A stretch of 14,146 bases of DNA from Chloroflexota bacterium (GCA_017860675.1 JAGDMV010000032.1:1-14146); one strand, 5' to 3'. Counted from the first letter of the stretch, positions 1 to 6,606 are shown. Notes: generated by a model not told the origin, from the sequence alone. Made by a program: numbers and translations.

Positions 1-77
1 CGATTCTGCGCCTCCTCCACCCGCGCCAACGATCCACTCCCCCTGCCGGCCGAAGGGAAGGCATGGGCGACACGGGA

Positions 78-101
78 GCGGCCCGGCTCGAGCCGGGCCG
101 C
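78..101 (-). terminator. Perfect 24-bp palindrome, candidate terminator stem of the exporter operon
   Basis: Positions 78-89 are the exact reverse complement of 90-101, with CTCGAG at the centre, so RNA from either strand can form a very GC-rich hairpin. It lies about 54 nt past the stop codon of the last exporter gene. There is no T-run on either side, so it is not a classical intrinsic terminator. U-tract-less hairpins are common in GC-rich genomes, which keeps this plausible. It could instead be a protein-binding site. Confidence 0.4.
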
Positions 102-120
102 GTGCCACGGGGCCTGGGCC

Positions 121-148
121 GGGCGGGGCTGCCCGAGGCGACCCGCCC
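121..148 (-). terminator. Inverted repeat just past the DUF5666-like stop codon
   Basis: GGGCGGG at 121-127 pairs with CCCGCCC at 142-148 across a 14-nt loop. The hairpin begins about 6 nt after the last exporter gene's stop codon on the minus strand. No T-tract is visible. With the larger palindrome at 78-101 it may end or stabilise the exporter transcript. Confidence 0.3.
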
Positions 149-154
149 CACGAT

Positions 155-781
155 CTACTTCTGGAGGATCGTCACCTCGCTCGCGGTGATGCTCCCGGTC
201 CCGGGTGCCGCGCTCGCGTTCGGATCGGGGCTGGCGCCGGGCACCTGGCCCGCCCCCGGGTTCCGCCCGAAGCCGCCGCTGATCAGGACCTGGACCTGCG
301 AGCCGACGGTCGCATCCGAGCCGCTGGCGTTCGTCTGCCCGTGCCAGGTCGCGTCGGCCACGCCGACCTCGACCGTCTGGCCGCTCCCGGTCGCGAGGGT
401 GAGCGTGTCACCCGAGATGGCCGAGACCGTGCCGGAGATGGTCACCTGTTCCCCGCCCGCGCCGAAGAGACCGCCAGGCCTGCCGTTCGCGTCGGGCGCG
501 AAGGTTGCGCCGGGAGCGAGGCTGGCGCCCGGGTAGAAGCCGCCCTGGAAGCCACCCGGGAAGGCGCCCCGGCCGGATGCCGTCGATGCCGGCGCCGTGA
601 TCCGCCCGGCGGCGAAGGCGATGCCGCCCACCGCGATGACCGCGGCAAGGCCGAGCAGGACCGTTCCCCAGGCGCTGCCGCGGGAGCGCCCCTTCGGCGC
701 GATCGGCTGGACGGGCTGCACCGGCTGGACGTGCGGCACCGGCACCGGGCCCGAGGCCTCGGGGAGCTCGTCGATGGACAT
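155..781 (-). CDS. Exported or membrane-anchored DUF5666-like protein, last gene of the exporter operon
   Basis: This 208-residue protein has a Pro/Val/Gln-rich N-terminus (a repeated VQP), a basic KGRSRGS patch and one hydrophobic segment at about residues 38-60, so it is probably a signal anchor with the rest outside the cell. A Gly/Phe/Pro-rich stretch (GAFPGGFQGGFYPG) follows. From about residue 112 comes a small beta-rich domain (ISGTVSAISGDTLTLATGSG ... ITASEVTILQK) with the pattern of DUF5666 domains, whose biochemical role is unknown. The start is supported by AGGAGA five nt upstream, and the gene begins 12 nt after the permease stop, so it is co-transcribed with the exporter. A role as accessory or substrate-binding partner of the exporter is inferred from position only. 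The DUF5666 assignment is by pattern and not by search. Confidence 0.8.
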   Translation of the reverse strand: MSIDELPEASGPVPVPHVQPVQPVQPIAPKGRSRGSAWGTVLLGLAAVIAVGGIAFAAGRITAPASTASGRGAFPGGFQGGFYPGASLAPGATFAPDANGRPGGLFGAGGEQVTISGTVSAISGDTLTLATGSGQTVEVGVADATWHGQTNASGSDATVGSQVQVLISGGFGRNPGAGQVPGASPDPNASAAPGTGSITASEVTILQK

Positions 782-793
782 TCGCGTCTCCTG

Positions 794-2025
794 TCATTCG
801 TAGCGGAGGGCCGTGATTGGATCGAGCTGGGCCGCCTGGCGGGCGGGCCAGACGCCGAAGACGACGCCGATGACGAGGCTGAAGAGCGTCGCCACGGCGA
901 TCGTGATCGGGCTGAACATGAAGCCCCAGCCGGCCAGGGCGCCGATGACCGCCGAGGCGACGAGCCCGGCGGCGATCCCCAGCAGGCCGCCGATCAGCGA
1001 GATCGTCAGGGCCTCCACCAGGAACTGGAGGAGGATGTCGCGCTTGCGGGCGCCGACCGCCTTGCGGATGCCGATCTCGCGGGTCCGTTCGCGGACCGAG
1101 ACCAGCATGATGTTCATGATCCCGATCCCGCCGACGACAAGCGAGATCGAGGCGATCCCGCCCAGCAGCAGCGAGAGGGTGGTGGAGACCTCGCCGGCGG
1201 TGCTGATGAGCTGGGTCTGGTCCTGGACGGTGAAGTCGCTCGTCGTGCCCGAGGCGAGGTTGTGGCGTTCGCGCAGGGTCGAGGTGATCACGGCCTTGAC
1301 CGACTCCATCTGCTCCCTGGTGGTGACGCTCAAGCCCATCGAGCGGATCGTCTTCGTGCTGCTCCCCGAGAAGTAGTGGCGCATCGTCGAGAGCGGGACC
1401 ATGAGAGCGGGACCATGACCTGGTCGTCGGCGCTCTGGAAGCCGCTGCCACCCTTCGTCTGGAGGATGCCGATCACCCGGAAGGGCAGGCCGGCGATCGA
1501 GATGTCCGTCCCGACGGCATCCGCGCCGAGGCCGAGGTCCGAGGCGGTGGTGGCGCCCAGGACGGTGACCCGGAGCCCGGCCTCCACGCTCGTGTCGGTC
1601 AGGAACGTGCCCTGCCAGACCTGGTAGTTGCGGACCAGCGGGTAATCGGCGGTCGTGCCGATGATCGTGGTGGTGGTGTTCTCGCCGCCGGCGACGACGA
1701 AGGCGCTGGAGCTCAGCTCCGGCGCCACGCCGGCCACGCCGCTGATCTGGCTGATCGCGGCGACGTCGTCGAGCGTGAGCGTGGTGGCGCTGCCGAAGGC
1801 GCCGCGGGTGCCGCCGCTGAAGGAGGCCCCGGCGTTGATCGTCAGCAGGTTCGTACCCAGCCCCTCGATCCGGCTGGTGATGCCGCTGGTCGCTCCCTGG
1901 CCGACGGCCGCCAGGGCGACCACCGAGGCGACGCCGATGATCATGCCGAGCATGGTCAGCGCCGTCCGCAGGCGGCTCGTGCCGAGGCGCGCAAGGGCGA
2001 GCCGGATGAGCTCGAGGACGCTCAT
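794..2025 (-). pseudogene. MacB/YknZ-type ABC exporter permease, frameshifted by a 14-bp duplication
   Basis: The permease subunit of a MacB-family (type VII) exporter is encoded here in two frames. Reading starts at ATG 2025, which overlaps the ATPase stop as ATGA. It gives an N-terminal membrane helix (about residues 20-42) and the extracytoplasmic MacB_PCD domain up to DDQVMVPLS near residue 208. A tandem 14-bp duplication (1389-1418) then shifts the frame, adding 23 foreign residues and a stop at 1330, so the product is 231 residues. The correct frame resumes as MVPLSTMRHYFSGS and ends at 794. It contains three more helices and the family signatures RTREIGIRKAVGARKRD and PARQAAQLDPITALRYE. 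Deleting one repeat copy gives about 405 residues, the usual family length. The C-terminal half would then supply the membrane helices and contacts to the ATPase. It may be a true null allele, a reversible slipped-strand switch or an assembly error. Everything else in it looks well conserved, so any damage is recent. Confidence 0.9.
1389..1418. repeat. Tandem 14-bp direct repeat inside the permease gene
   Basis: The unit GAGAGCGGGACCAT occurs at 1389-1402 and again, identically, at 1403-1416. The identity continues two more bases to 1418. Fourteen is not a multiple of three, so the second copy causes the permease frameshift. On the coding strand each copy begins with ATG followed by codons for VPLS. 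That is why the downstream fragment has its own ATG at 1402, though no ribosome binding site precedes it. Confidence 0.97.
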
Positions 2026-2723
2026 GCCGCCACCCTCCCGTCGCGCACGTGGACGAGGCGGTCGGCGTGGTCCGCCACGTCCGGGTCGTGGGTGACGAGG
2101 ACGAGCGTCCGGCCGGCGCCATGGAGCTCGCGAAGGAGCGCGATCACCTCGGCCCCGGAGGCGCTGTCGAGGTTGCCGGTGGGCTCGTCGGCGAGGATCA
2201 CGGCCGGGTCCGTGACCAGGGCTCTCGCCAGGGCGACCCGCTGCTGCTGCCCGCCCGAAAGCTCGGACGGCTCGTGCGTGAGCCGGTCGCCGAGGCCCAG
2301 CCGCTCCAGGGCGGCCACGGCCCGCTCGTGCCGCTCCCTGCGGCCGACGCCCTGGTAGAGGAGCGGCGTCGCCACGTTCTCGAGGGCGCTCGTCCGCGGC
2401 AGCAGGTTGTAGCTCTGGAAGACGAAGCCGATGGTCCGGCTGCGCAGCCTGGCCAGGTCGTCGTCGTCGAGCTCGGCGACCGACGTTCCGGTGAGCAGGT
2501 ACTGGCCGGCGGTCGGCCGGTCCAGGCAGCCGATGATGTTGAGCAGAGTGGACTTGCCCGAGCCGGACGGGCCGAGGATGGCCACGAACTCGCCCCGCTC
2601 GACGGCGAATGTGGCGTCGACGAGGGCAGCAACCTGGACGTGCCCCAGGTCGTAGACCCGGGCCGCCCCGACGAGCGAGATGACCGGCCCGGTGGTGCTG
2701 GTCGCCGTCCCCACCGCGATCAC
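2022..2723 (-). CDS. ABC exporter ATPase, MacB/LolD/YknY type
   Basis: This 233-residue cytoplasmic ATPase powers the adjacent permease. All ABC motifs are present and intact: Walker A GPSGSGKST at residues 51-59, Q-loop FQSYNLLP with Q103, signature LSGGQQQR at 155-162, Walker B ILADEPTGNLD at 176-186 with catalytic E180, and the switch histidine in VTHD (H212). The LSGGQQQRVALARAL and DEPTGNLDS wording is characteristic of the LolD/MacB/YknY subfamily of mechanotransmission exporters. The chosen start is GTG at 2723, which overlaps the adaptor's stop as GTGA; its own stop overlaps the permease start as ATGA. Coupled translation of the three exporter subunits is therefore likely. The substrate cannot be read from the ATPase. 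Confidence 0.96.
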   Translation of the reverse strand: MIAVGTATSTTGPVISLVGAARVYDLGHVQVAALVDATFAVERGEFVAILGPSGSGKSTLLNIIGCLDRPTAGQYLLTGTSVAELDDDDLARLRSRTIGFVFQSYNLLPRTSALENVATPLLYQGVGRRERHERAVAALERLGLGDRLTHEPSELSGGQQQRVALARALVTDPAVILADEPTGNLDSASGAEVIALLRELHGAGRTLVLVTHDPDVADHADRLVHVRDGRVAA

Positions 2724-4423
2724 CCGCCGCCGCCGGGCAGCCCGCCCGGCCCGGTGAAGCCGCCGCCCGGGATGGTGAAGTCGCCACCACCCGGGAACTG
2801 GCGGTCCGACCGGCTGCCCGAGGAGGTGGTCGTCGTCGCCTGGTCGGCGGACGTGCCTGTCACGACCTGGTCGCCCGCGGACAGCCCGCTCTTGATCTCG
2901 GCCAGCGAGCTGGTGATCAGTCCGACCTCGACGCTGCGGGCCTGGACCTGGCCGTCGGCGCCCATGACCCGGACGACGTACTGGCCGCTGGTGCCGCTGA
3001 CCGCGGCGGCGGGCACGGCCACCACGTCGGCCGCCTCGGCGACGGTGATCGAGACCTCGGCCGACATGCCCGGCAACGGGACCGGCGCGGCCGACGCCGC
3101 GGGGCTGGCCGACGGATCGGCAGCGGCCGCGGTCGTCGTGCCATCAGCCGGCGTGCCCGATGGCAACCCGGGGCCGCTCGAGGTCGCCGATGGCGTCGGG
3201 CCAGCGCTGTCGAGGAGGATGACGACGGCATAGCTGACGACGCTCGACCCACCCGTGCCGGACGCCTCCGAGCTGATGCTGGCCACCGTGCCGGTGACGG
3301 TGTCACCGGTGGCCGAGACGGTGACGGTTGCCTTCTGCCCGACCTGGAGGTCGAGGATGTCGTCCTCGCTGAAGGACGCGGTGATCGCCAGCGCAGCCGA
3401 CTGCATCGAGATCGCGGTGCCGGTCGGCGCGTCGGTCCCGGCGCTGACGTTGACCGCGGTGATCCGCCCGTCGGCCGGCGCCACGATGGTGGGATGCTCG
3501 GCGACGGCCCGGGCGGCGGCCAGGGCGGACTCGGCGGTGGCGACCGCCGCCTCGTCGGAGGCGATCTGGGCGTCGTCGGCCGCGGCCACCTGCTTTGAGT
3601 AGTTGTTCCTGGCCGAGGTGAGCTGCAGCGAGGCGTTCGTGATCTGGTTGGCCGCCTGGTGGTTGGAGGCCGTCGCCCGGAGCTGGGCGGACTGGTAGCT
3701 CTCCCTCGCCTGGGTGAGGGCCTTCCTGTCGGCCGCGATCACCTGCCTGTCGGCCGCGATCGTCTGCTCGGGCGCACCGGCAGCCTGGTCGGCCTTGAGC
3801 TGGGCGGTGTCCTTCTTGAGCTGGGCGGTGGCCGCGGTGACCGCCGCCTTGGCCTGCTTCACTGACAGTGCGTTCTGGCGGACCGTGTCCGTGTAGGACT
3901 GGCGAGCCTGGGCGAGCTGGTTGGAGGCCTGGGTGACCGAGGTCCTGGCGATCCTGCGGGTCAGCGCGTCGGCCCCCTCGGTATCGCTCTTGAGCCGGGC
4001 CTCGGCCGCGGCGAGATTCGCCTGGGCGATGGTCACCTGCAGCTCGGCGTACAGCGGGTCGGCCACGGCCAGGACGTCGCCCGCCTTCACCAGGTCGCCG
4101 GTCGACACGTTGACCTCGGTGACAGGCCAGGTGACGGAGCTGCCGCCCGATCCCCCGGCGGCGCTGGCGGAGCTGGACGATGCGGCCGAGGCCGAGCCGG
4201 CCCGGGTCACCTGGGGCTCGCTGCCGAAGGCGAGCGCATACGTCGTGGCAGCCGAGACCGTCCCGCTCGCGACCGCCTCCTCGGTGACGTCGGTGACTGC
4301 GGCCTGGGCCGTGAGGTAGGTGACGCCGTCCGTTCCGTTCGACCCGTCGGACAGCAGGGCGAAGCCGATGGCGCCCGCGCCGACGACGACCAGGATGACC
4401 GCCGCCGCGATCTTCAGTTTCAT
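2720..4423 (-). CDS. HlyD/MacA/YknX-type periplasmic or extracytoplasmic adaptor protein
   Basis: This is the membrane-anchored adaptor of the exporter, about 567 residues. The order is: one N-terminal membrane helix (about residues 4-25), a first lipoyl half-motif (WPVTEVNVSTGDLVKAGDVL, near 99-119), and a long Ala/Gln/Lys-rich coiled-coil hairpin (about 130-310). The second lipoyl half (IVAPADGRITAVNVSAGT), a beta-barrel and a membrane-proximal domain follow, then a Gly-rich tail. It is longer than usual because of two low-complexity inserts: Ser/Ala/Gly-rich near residues 75-96 and Pro/Ser/Thr/Ala-rich near 406-450. Two ATGs lie six nt apart. AAGAGG abuts the first ATG (4429) without a spacer but sits 6 nt before the second, so 4423 is preferred. 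It is the first gene of the operon. Family members link an ABC exporter to an outer channel or, in single-membrane cells (YknX of Bacillus), support the permease directly. Confidence 0.93.
   Translation of the reverse strand: MKLKIAAAVILVVVGAGAIGFALLSDGSNGTDGVTYLTAQAAVTDVTEEAVASGTVSAATTYALAFGSEPQVTRAGSASAASSSSASAAGGSGGSSVTWPVTEVNVSTGDLVKAGDVLAVADPLYAELQVTIAQANLAAAEARLKSDTEGADALTRRIARTSVTQASNQLAQARQSYTDTVRQNALSVKQAKAAVTAATAQLKKDTAQLKADQAAGAPEQTIAADRQVIAADRKALTQARESYQSAQLRATASNHQAANQITNASLQLTSARNNYSKQVAAADDAQIASDEAAVATAESALAAARAVAEHPTIVAPADGRITAVNVSAGTDAPTGTAISMQSAALAITASFSEDDILDLQVGQKATVTVSATGDTVTGTVASISSEASGTGGSSVVSYAVVILLDSAGPTPSATSSGPGLPSGTPADGTTTAAAADPSASPAASAAPVPLPGMSAEVSITVAEAADVVAVPAAAVSGTSGQYVVRVMGADGQVQARSVEVGLITSSLAEIKSGLSAGDQVVTGTSADQATTTTSSGSRSDRQFPGGGDFTIPGGGFTGPGGLPGGGG
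3725..3835. repeat. Two 21-bp tandem duplications in the adaptor coiled coil
   Basis: At 3725-3745 and 3746-3766 a 21-bp unit is repeated, coding for IAADRQV/IAADRKA. At 3794-3814 and 3815-3835 another 21-bp unit is repeated, coding for TAQLKKD/TAQLKAD. Each unit is in frame and exactly seven codons long, one coiled-coil heptad, so the hairpin appears to have grown by single-heptad duplication. Confidence 0.85.
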
Positions 4424-4478
4424 CTGCATCCTCTTCGCTGAGCGCGGCCCGGCCGCGGCGCCGTGTGCGTGGCGGTCC

Positions 4479-4484
4479 GAATCT
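4479..4484 (-). promoter_or_regulatory. Candidate -10 element of the exporter operon
   Basis: On the minus strand AGATTC lies 6 nt downstream of the 21-bp site at 4491-4511, the same layout as the GATAAT element next to the other site. No good -35 hexamer is seen; the 21-bp site occupies that region, which would fit a promoter dependent on an activator. The hexamer itself is a weak match. Confidence 0.3.
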
Positions 4485-4490
4485 GGGCGG

Positions 4491-4511
4491 CGATCCTTTC
4501 GGATCGGTTAC
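4491..4511 (-). promoter_or_regulatory. Regulator-binding site candidate facing the exporter operon
   Basis: This 21-bp element reads GTAACCGATCCGAAAGGATC plus a final G on the minus strand. It contains a perfect dyad, CGATCC-GAAA-GGATCG (4491-4506 on the plus strand as CGATCC-TTTC-GGATCG). A near copy in opposite orientation lies at 4571-4591, before the divergent regulator gene. An OmpR-type regulator encoded next door is the obvious candidate ligand, but that is inference. Confidence 0.6.
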
Positions 4512-4550
4512 GACCTCCGGGGGCGTCCGGGCGGCGCTGGTGCCCACGCG

Positions 4551-4566
4551 GCGGCGGCCCCGCCGC
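4551..4566. repeat. GC-only dyad between the two operator candidates
   Basis: GCGGCGG at 4551-4557 is complementary to CCGCCGC at 4560-4566. It sits midway between the two 21-bp sites. In DNA this rich in G and C such a dyad can arise by chance, so no function is claimed. Confidence 0.3.
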
Positions 4567-4570
4567 ACCC

Positions 4571-4591
4571 GTAACCCGATCGAAAGGATCG
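4571..4591 (+). promoter_or_regulatory. Regulator-binding site candidate facing the two-component genes
   Basis: The element reads GTAACCCGATCGAAAGGATC plus G on the plus strand. It matches 17 of 21 positions of the oppositely oriented site at 4491-4511. Its internal dyad is CGATC-GAAAG-GATCG (4577-4591). It covers the place where a -35 hexamer would stand for the GATAAT element at 4599, so a bound protein could contact RNA polymerase directly. Confidence 0.6.
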
Positions 4592-4598
4592 CCCGGCC

Positions 4599-4604
4599 GA
4601 TAAT
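4599..4604 (+). promoter_or_regulatory. Candidate -10 element (GATAAT) of the response regulator gene
   Basis: GATAAT stands 26 nt before the ATG of the response regulator, leaving room for a short leader with the ribosome binding site AGAGGAG (about 4620-4626). No TTGACA-like -35 lies 16-18 nt upstream; the 21-bp dyad site is there instead. Such AT-rich hexamers are rare in this DNA, which supports the call. Confidence 0.5.
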
Positions 4605-4630
4605 GGCCGCAGCCGTCACCAGAGGAGCAC

Positions 4631-5299
4631 ATGCGCATCCTTGTCGCCGAAGACGACGCCGCGCTCCAGGACGTGCTCGTCCGCGGGCTCGTCGATTCCG
4701 GCTACCAGGTCGACGCCGTCGACCGCGGCGACGACGCCATCGACCAGCTCCACTGGTACGAGTACGACGTCGCCATCATCGACTGGCGGATGCCGGGTGG
4801 CGAGGGGATCGAGGTGGTCGCCTGGGCGCGGCGCAACCACCGGCCGACCGCTCTGCTGATGCTCACCGCCCGCGACACGCCGCCCGATCGGGTGGCCGGG
4901 CTCGACGCCGGAGCCGACGACTACCTGGTGAAGCCGTTCGACTTCAGCGAGCTTCTGGCCCGTGTCCGGGCCCTCCAGCGCCGGCCGAGGAACGTCGAGG
5001 GTCCGATCGTGAGCCGTGGCGACGTCGCCCTCGATCCGGTCCGTCGCGAGGTGACGGCCGCCGGGCGGCCGGTCGCCCTGACGCCGACCGAGTACGGCAT
5101 CCTGGAGCTCCTCCTTCGCCGTTCCCCGGCCGTCGTCGACCGCAAGGCGATCGCCGAGCACGCCTGGGATGACGAGACCGATCCGCTCGGCTCCAACGCA
5201 ATCGACGTCCAGCTGAGCCGGCTTCGGGCCAAGCTGGCGGGGGCTCGGGTGCGCATTGTGACCGTCCGCGGGACCGGCTACCGGCTGGAGCCGACGTGA
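4631..5299 (+). CDS. OmpR/PhoB-family response regulator
   Basis: This 222-residue DNA-binding regulator is phosphorylated by the kinase encoded next. The receiver domain (about 1-118) has acidic D8/D9, phosphoacceptor D51 in IIDWRMP, T79 in LMLTARD and K101 in DYLVKPF. The C-terminal winged-helix domain (about 124-221) has the family landmarks LTPTEYGILELLL, the recognition-helix region NAIDVQLSRLRAKL (189-202) and the wing end VRGTGYRL. The ATG follows AGAGGAG by five nt. It is transcribed away from the ABC exporter operon, with paired dyad sites between them, and its stop overlaps the kinase start as GTGA. The likely targets are its own promoter and the exporter; that target assignment is inferred from position. 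Confidence 0.97.
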   Translation: MRILVAEDDAALQDVLVRGLVDSGYQVDAVDRGDDAIDQLHWYEYDVAIIDWRMPGGEGIEVVAWARRNHRPTALLMLTARDTPPDRVAGLDAGADDYLVKPFDFSELLARVRALQRRPRNVEGPIVSRGDVALDPVRREVTAAGRPVALTPTEYGILELLLRRSPAVVDRKAIAEHAWDDETDPLGSNAIDVQLSRLRAKLAGARVRIVTVRGTGYRLEPT

Positions 5300-6606
5300 C
5301 CGGGGCGCGGGGCATCGAGGTCCGGCGGATCTCGATCCGGGTCGCCCTGGCGGCGACCGCGGTGGTGGCCGTCGCCTACTTCGTCATCGCTGTCGCGGTC
5401 TTCCTGATCGTCACCAACAACCTCACCGCCCAGGTCGACGAGCGGGTGGCGATGGCCCTCAACCGGTTCGGCGGCGCGCCGGCTCCCCCACCCGGGGGCG
5501 GCGGCTTCCAGCCCCCGGACGTGGGCCCGCGCTTCGGACCGGCGCTGCTGGTCTGGACCATCCTCGCCGACGGAACGGTGATCTCGGTACCGAACGAGAT
5601 CGAGCTGCCGGCCGAGTACCAGGCCGTCACCGGCCCCCGGACCGTGTCGATCGAGGGGGTCGACCTCCGCATCCAGGGTCGCGAGACGGTGGACGGCTGG
5701 GTGGTCATCGGCCAGACCATGGGCAGCGTCGCCCAGGCACAGGGAACGCTGTTGCTGGCCGAGATCGCCATCGCGCCGATCCTGCTCCTCGTCGTGTTCC
5801 TGGGCGCCGTCGCCATCGGCCGGCGCGCGGCTGCCCCGATCGAGGCGGCTCGACGGCGCCAGCTGGAGTTCACCGCCGACGCGTCCCATGAGCTGCGGAC
5901 GCCGCTGTCGGTGATCGAGGCCGAGACGAGCCTCGCCCTCGCCCGCGACCGCGAGGCGCACTGGTACCGCGACGCGTTCAGGCGCGTCGACGGGGAGAGC
6001 CAGCGCATGCGGCGGCTGCTCGACGACCTGCTCTGGCTGGCCCGCTTCGACGCCGCGCGCGAGTCGCACGAGGCCGAGCCGGTGGACGTGGGCGTGCTGG
6101 CTGCCCAGGCCGCCGACCGCTTCCGAAGCGTGGCCGAGGCACGGGGCATCGTTCTCGCAGTTGACGTTCCGGACGACCCGCTGACCGTCGTGGCCCCGGC
6201 CGACTGGCTCGACCGGCTGATGGGCGTGCTGCTGGACAACGCCTGCAAGTACTCGCCCGCCGGCGGGCAGGTGCGGGTCGCGGCCCTCCAGGCCGGCAAC
6301 CGCGTCGAGCTGACCGTCGAGGACTCGGGCCCCGGCATCCCCGAGGAAGAACGAGCACGCATCTTCGACCGGTTCCACCGGGCGAGCGGCCCCGGCACCG
6401 GGGCAGGGCTCGGCCTGGCCATCGGCGACGCCGTGGTACGGAGCACGGCGGGGCGCTGGCGGATCAGCAGCTCGCCCGCGGGGGGTGCGGCCATGACAGT
6501 GAGCTGGCCGGCGGTGTCGCGCGGCCACGTGGCCGGCCAGCCGGGCGGAGCCGGCGCAGCCCGGGAGCCGGATCCCGCGCGGTCGCTTGGCTCCCCCCGA
6601 TCGTGA
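5296..6606 (+). CDS. Membrane sensor histidine kinase, partner of the preceding regulator
   Basis: This 436-residue kinase has a first membrane helix at about 12-39, an external sensor region of roughly 110 residues, and a second helix at about 150-175. The dimerisation/phosphoacceptor segment is ADASHELRTPLS with H198, followed by the ATPase domain with N-box N315 (DNACKYSP), G1 DSGPGIPEE from D343 and G2 GTGAGLGL at 367-374. A recognisable full HAMP linker is missing: the second helix runs almost directly (GRRAAAPIEAARRR) into the phosphoacceptor helix. The sensor part starts with a Pro/Gly-rich run (APPPGGGGFQPPD) and matches no sensor domain I can name. A low-complexity tail of about 30 residues follows the catalytic core. 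GTG 5296 is chosen because it overlaps the regulator stop. Nothing in the sequence shows the signal, though kinases beside such exporters often sense the exported toxic compound. Confidence 0.95.
   Translation: MTGARGIEVRRISIRVALAATAVVAVAYFVIAVAVFLIVTNNLTAQVDERVAMALNRFGGAPAPPPGGGGFQPPDVGPRFGPALLVWTILADGTVISVPNEIELPAEYQAVTGPRTVSIEGVDLRIQGRETVDGWVVIGQTMGSVAQAQGTLLLAEIAIAPILLLVVFLGAVAIGRRAAAPIEAARRRQLEFTADASHELRTPLSVIEAETSLALARDREAHWYRDAFRRVDGESQRMRRLLDDLLWLARFDAARESHEAEPVDVGVLAAQAADRFRSVAEARGIVLAVDVPDDPLTVVAPADWLDRLMGVLLDNACKYSPAGGQVRVAALQAGNRVELTVEDSGPGIPEEERARIFDRFHRASGPGTGAGLGLAIGDAVVRSTAGRWRISSSPAGGAAMTVSWPAVSRGHVAGQPGGAGAAREPDPARSLGSPRS

Larger units (their letters stand above)
1..154. other. 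Left-edge non-coding stretch
   Basis: No credible gene is seen here. An open frame starting with ATG at 63 runs into the antisense of the DUF5666-like gene, has no family resemblance and is taken as a shadow. The stretch lies just downstream of the exporter operon, which ends at 155 on the minus strand. It holds two strong inverted repeats, listed separately, that fit the end of that transcript. Confidence 0.6.

Noticed and set aside
341..1627. Long plus-strand open frame (428 codons) across the permease and DUF5666-like genes
   Set aside because: It is antisense to convincing family proteins and its product is Arg/Asp/Gly-rich without any motif, as expected from GC-rich shadow frames.
3303..4619. 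Second minus-strand frame of 438 codons overlapping the adaptor gene
   Set aside because: It is a shifted reading of the adaptor's coiled-coil region, an Arg/Gly-rich product without a signal or motif, and it crosses the divergent promoter region.
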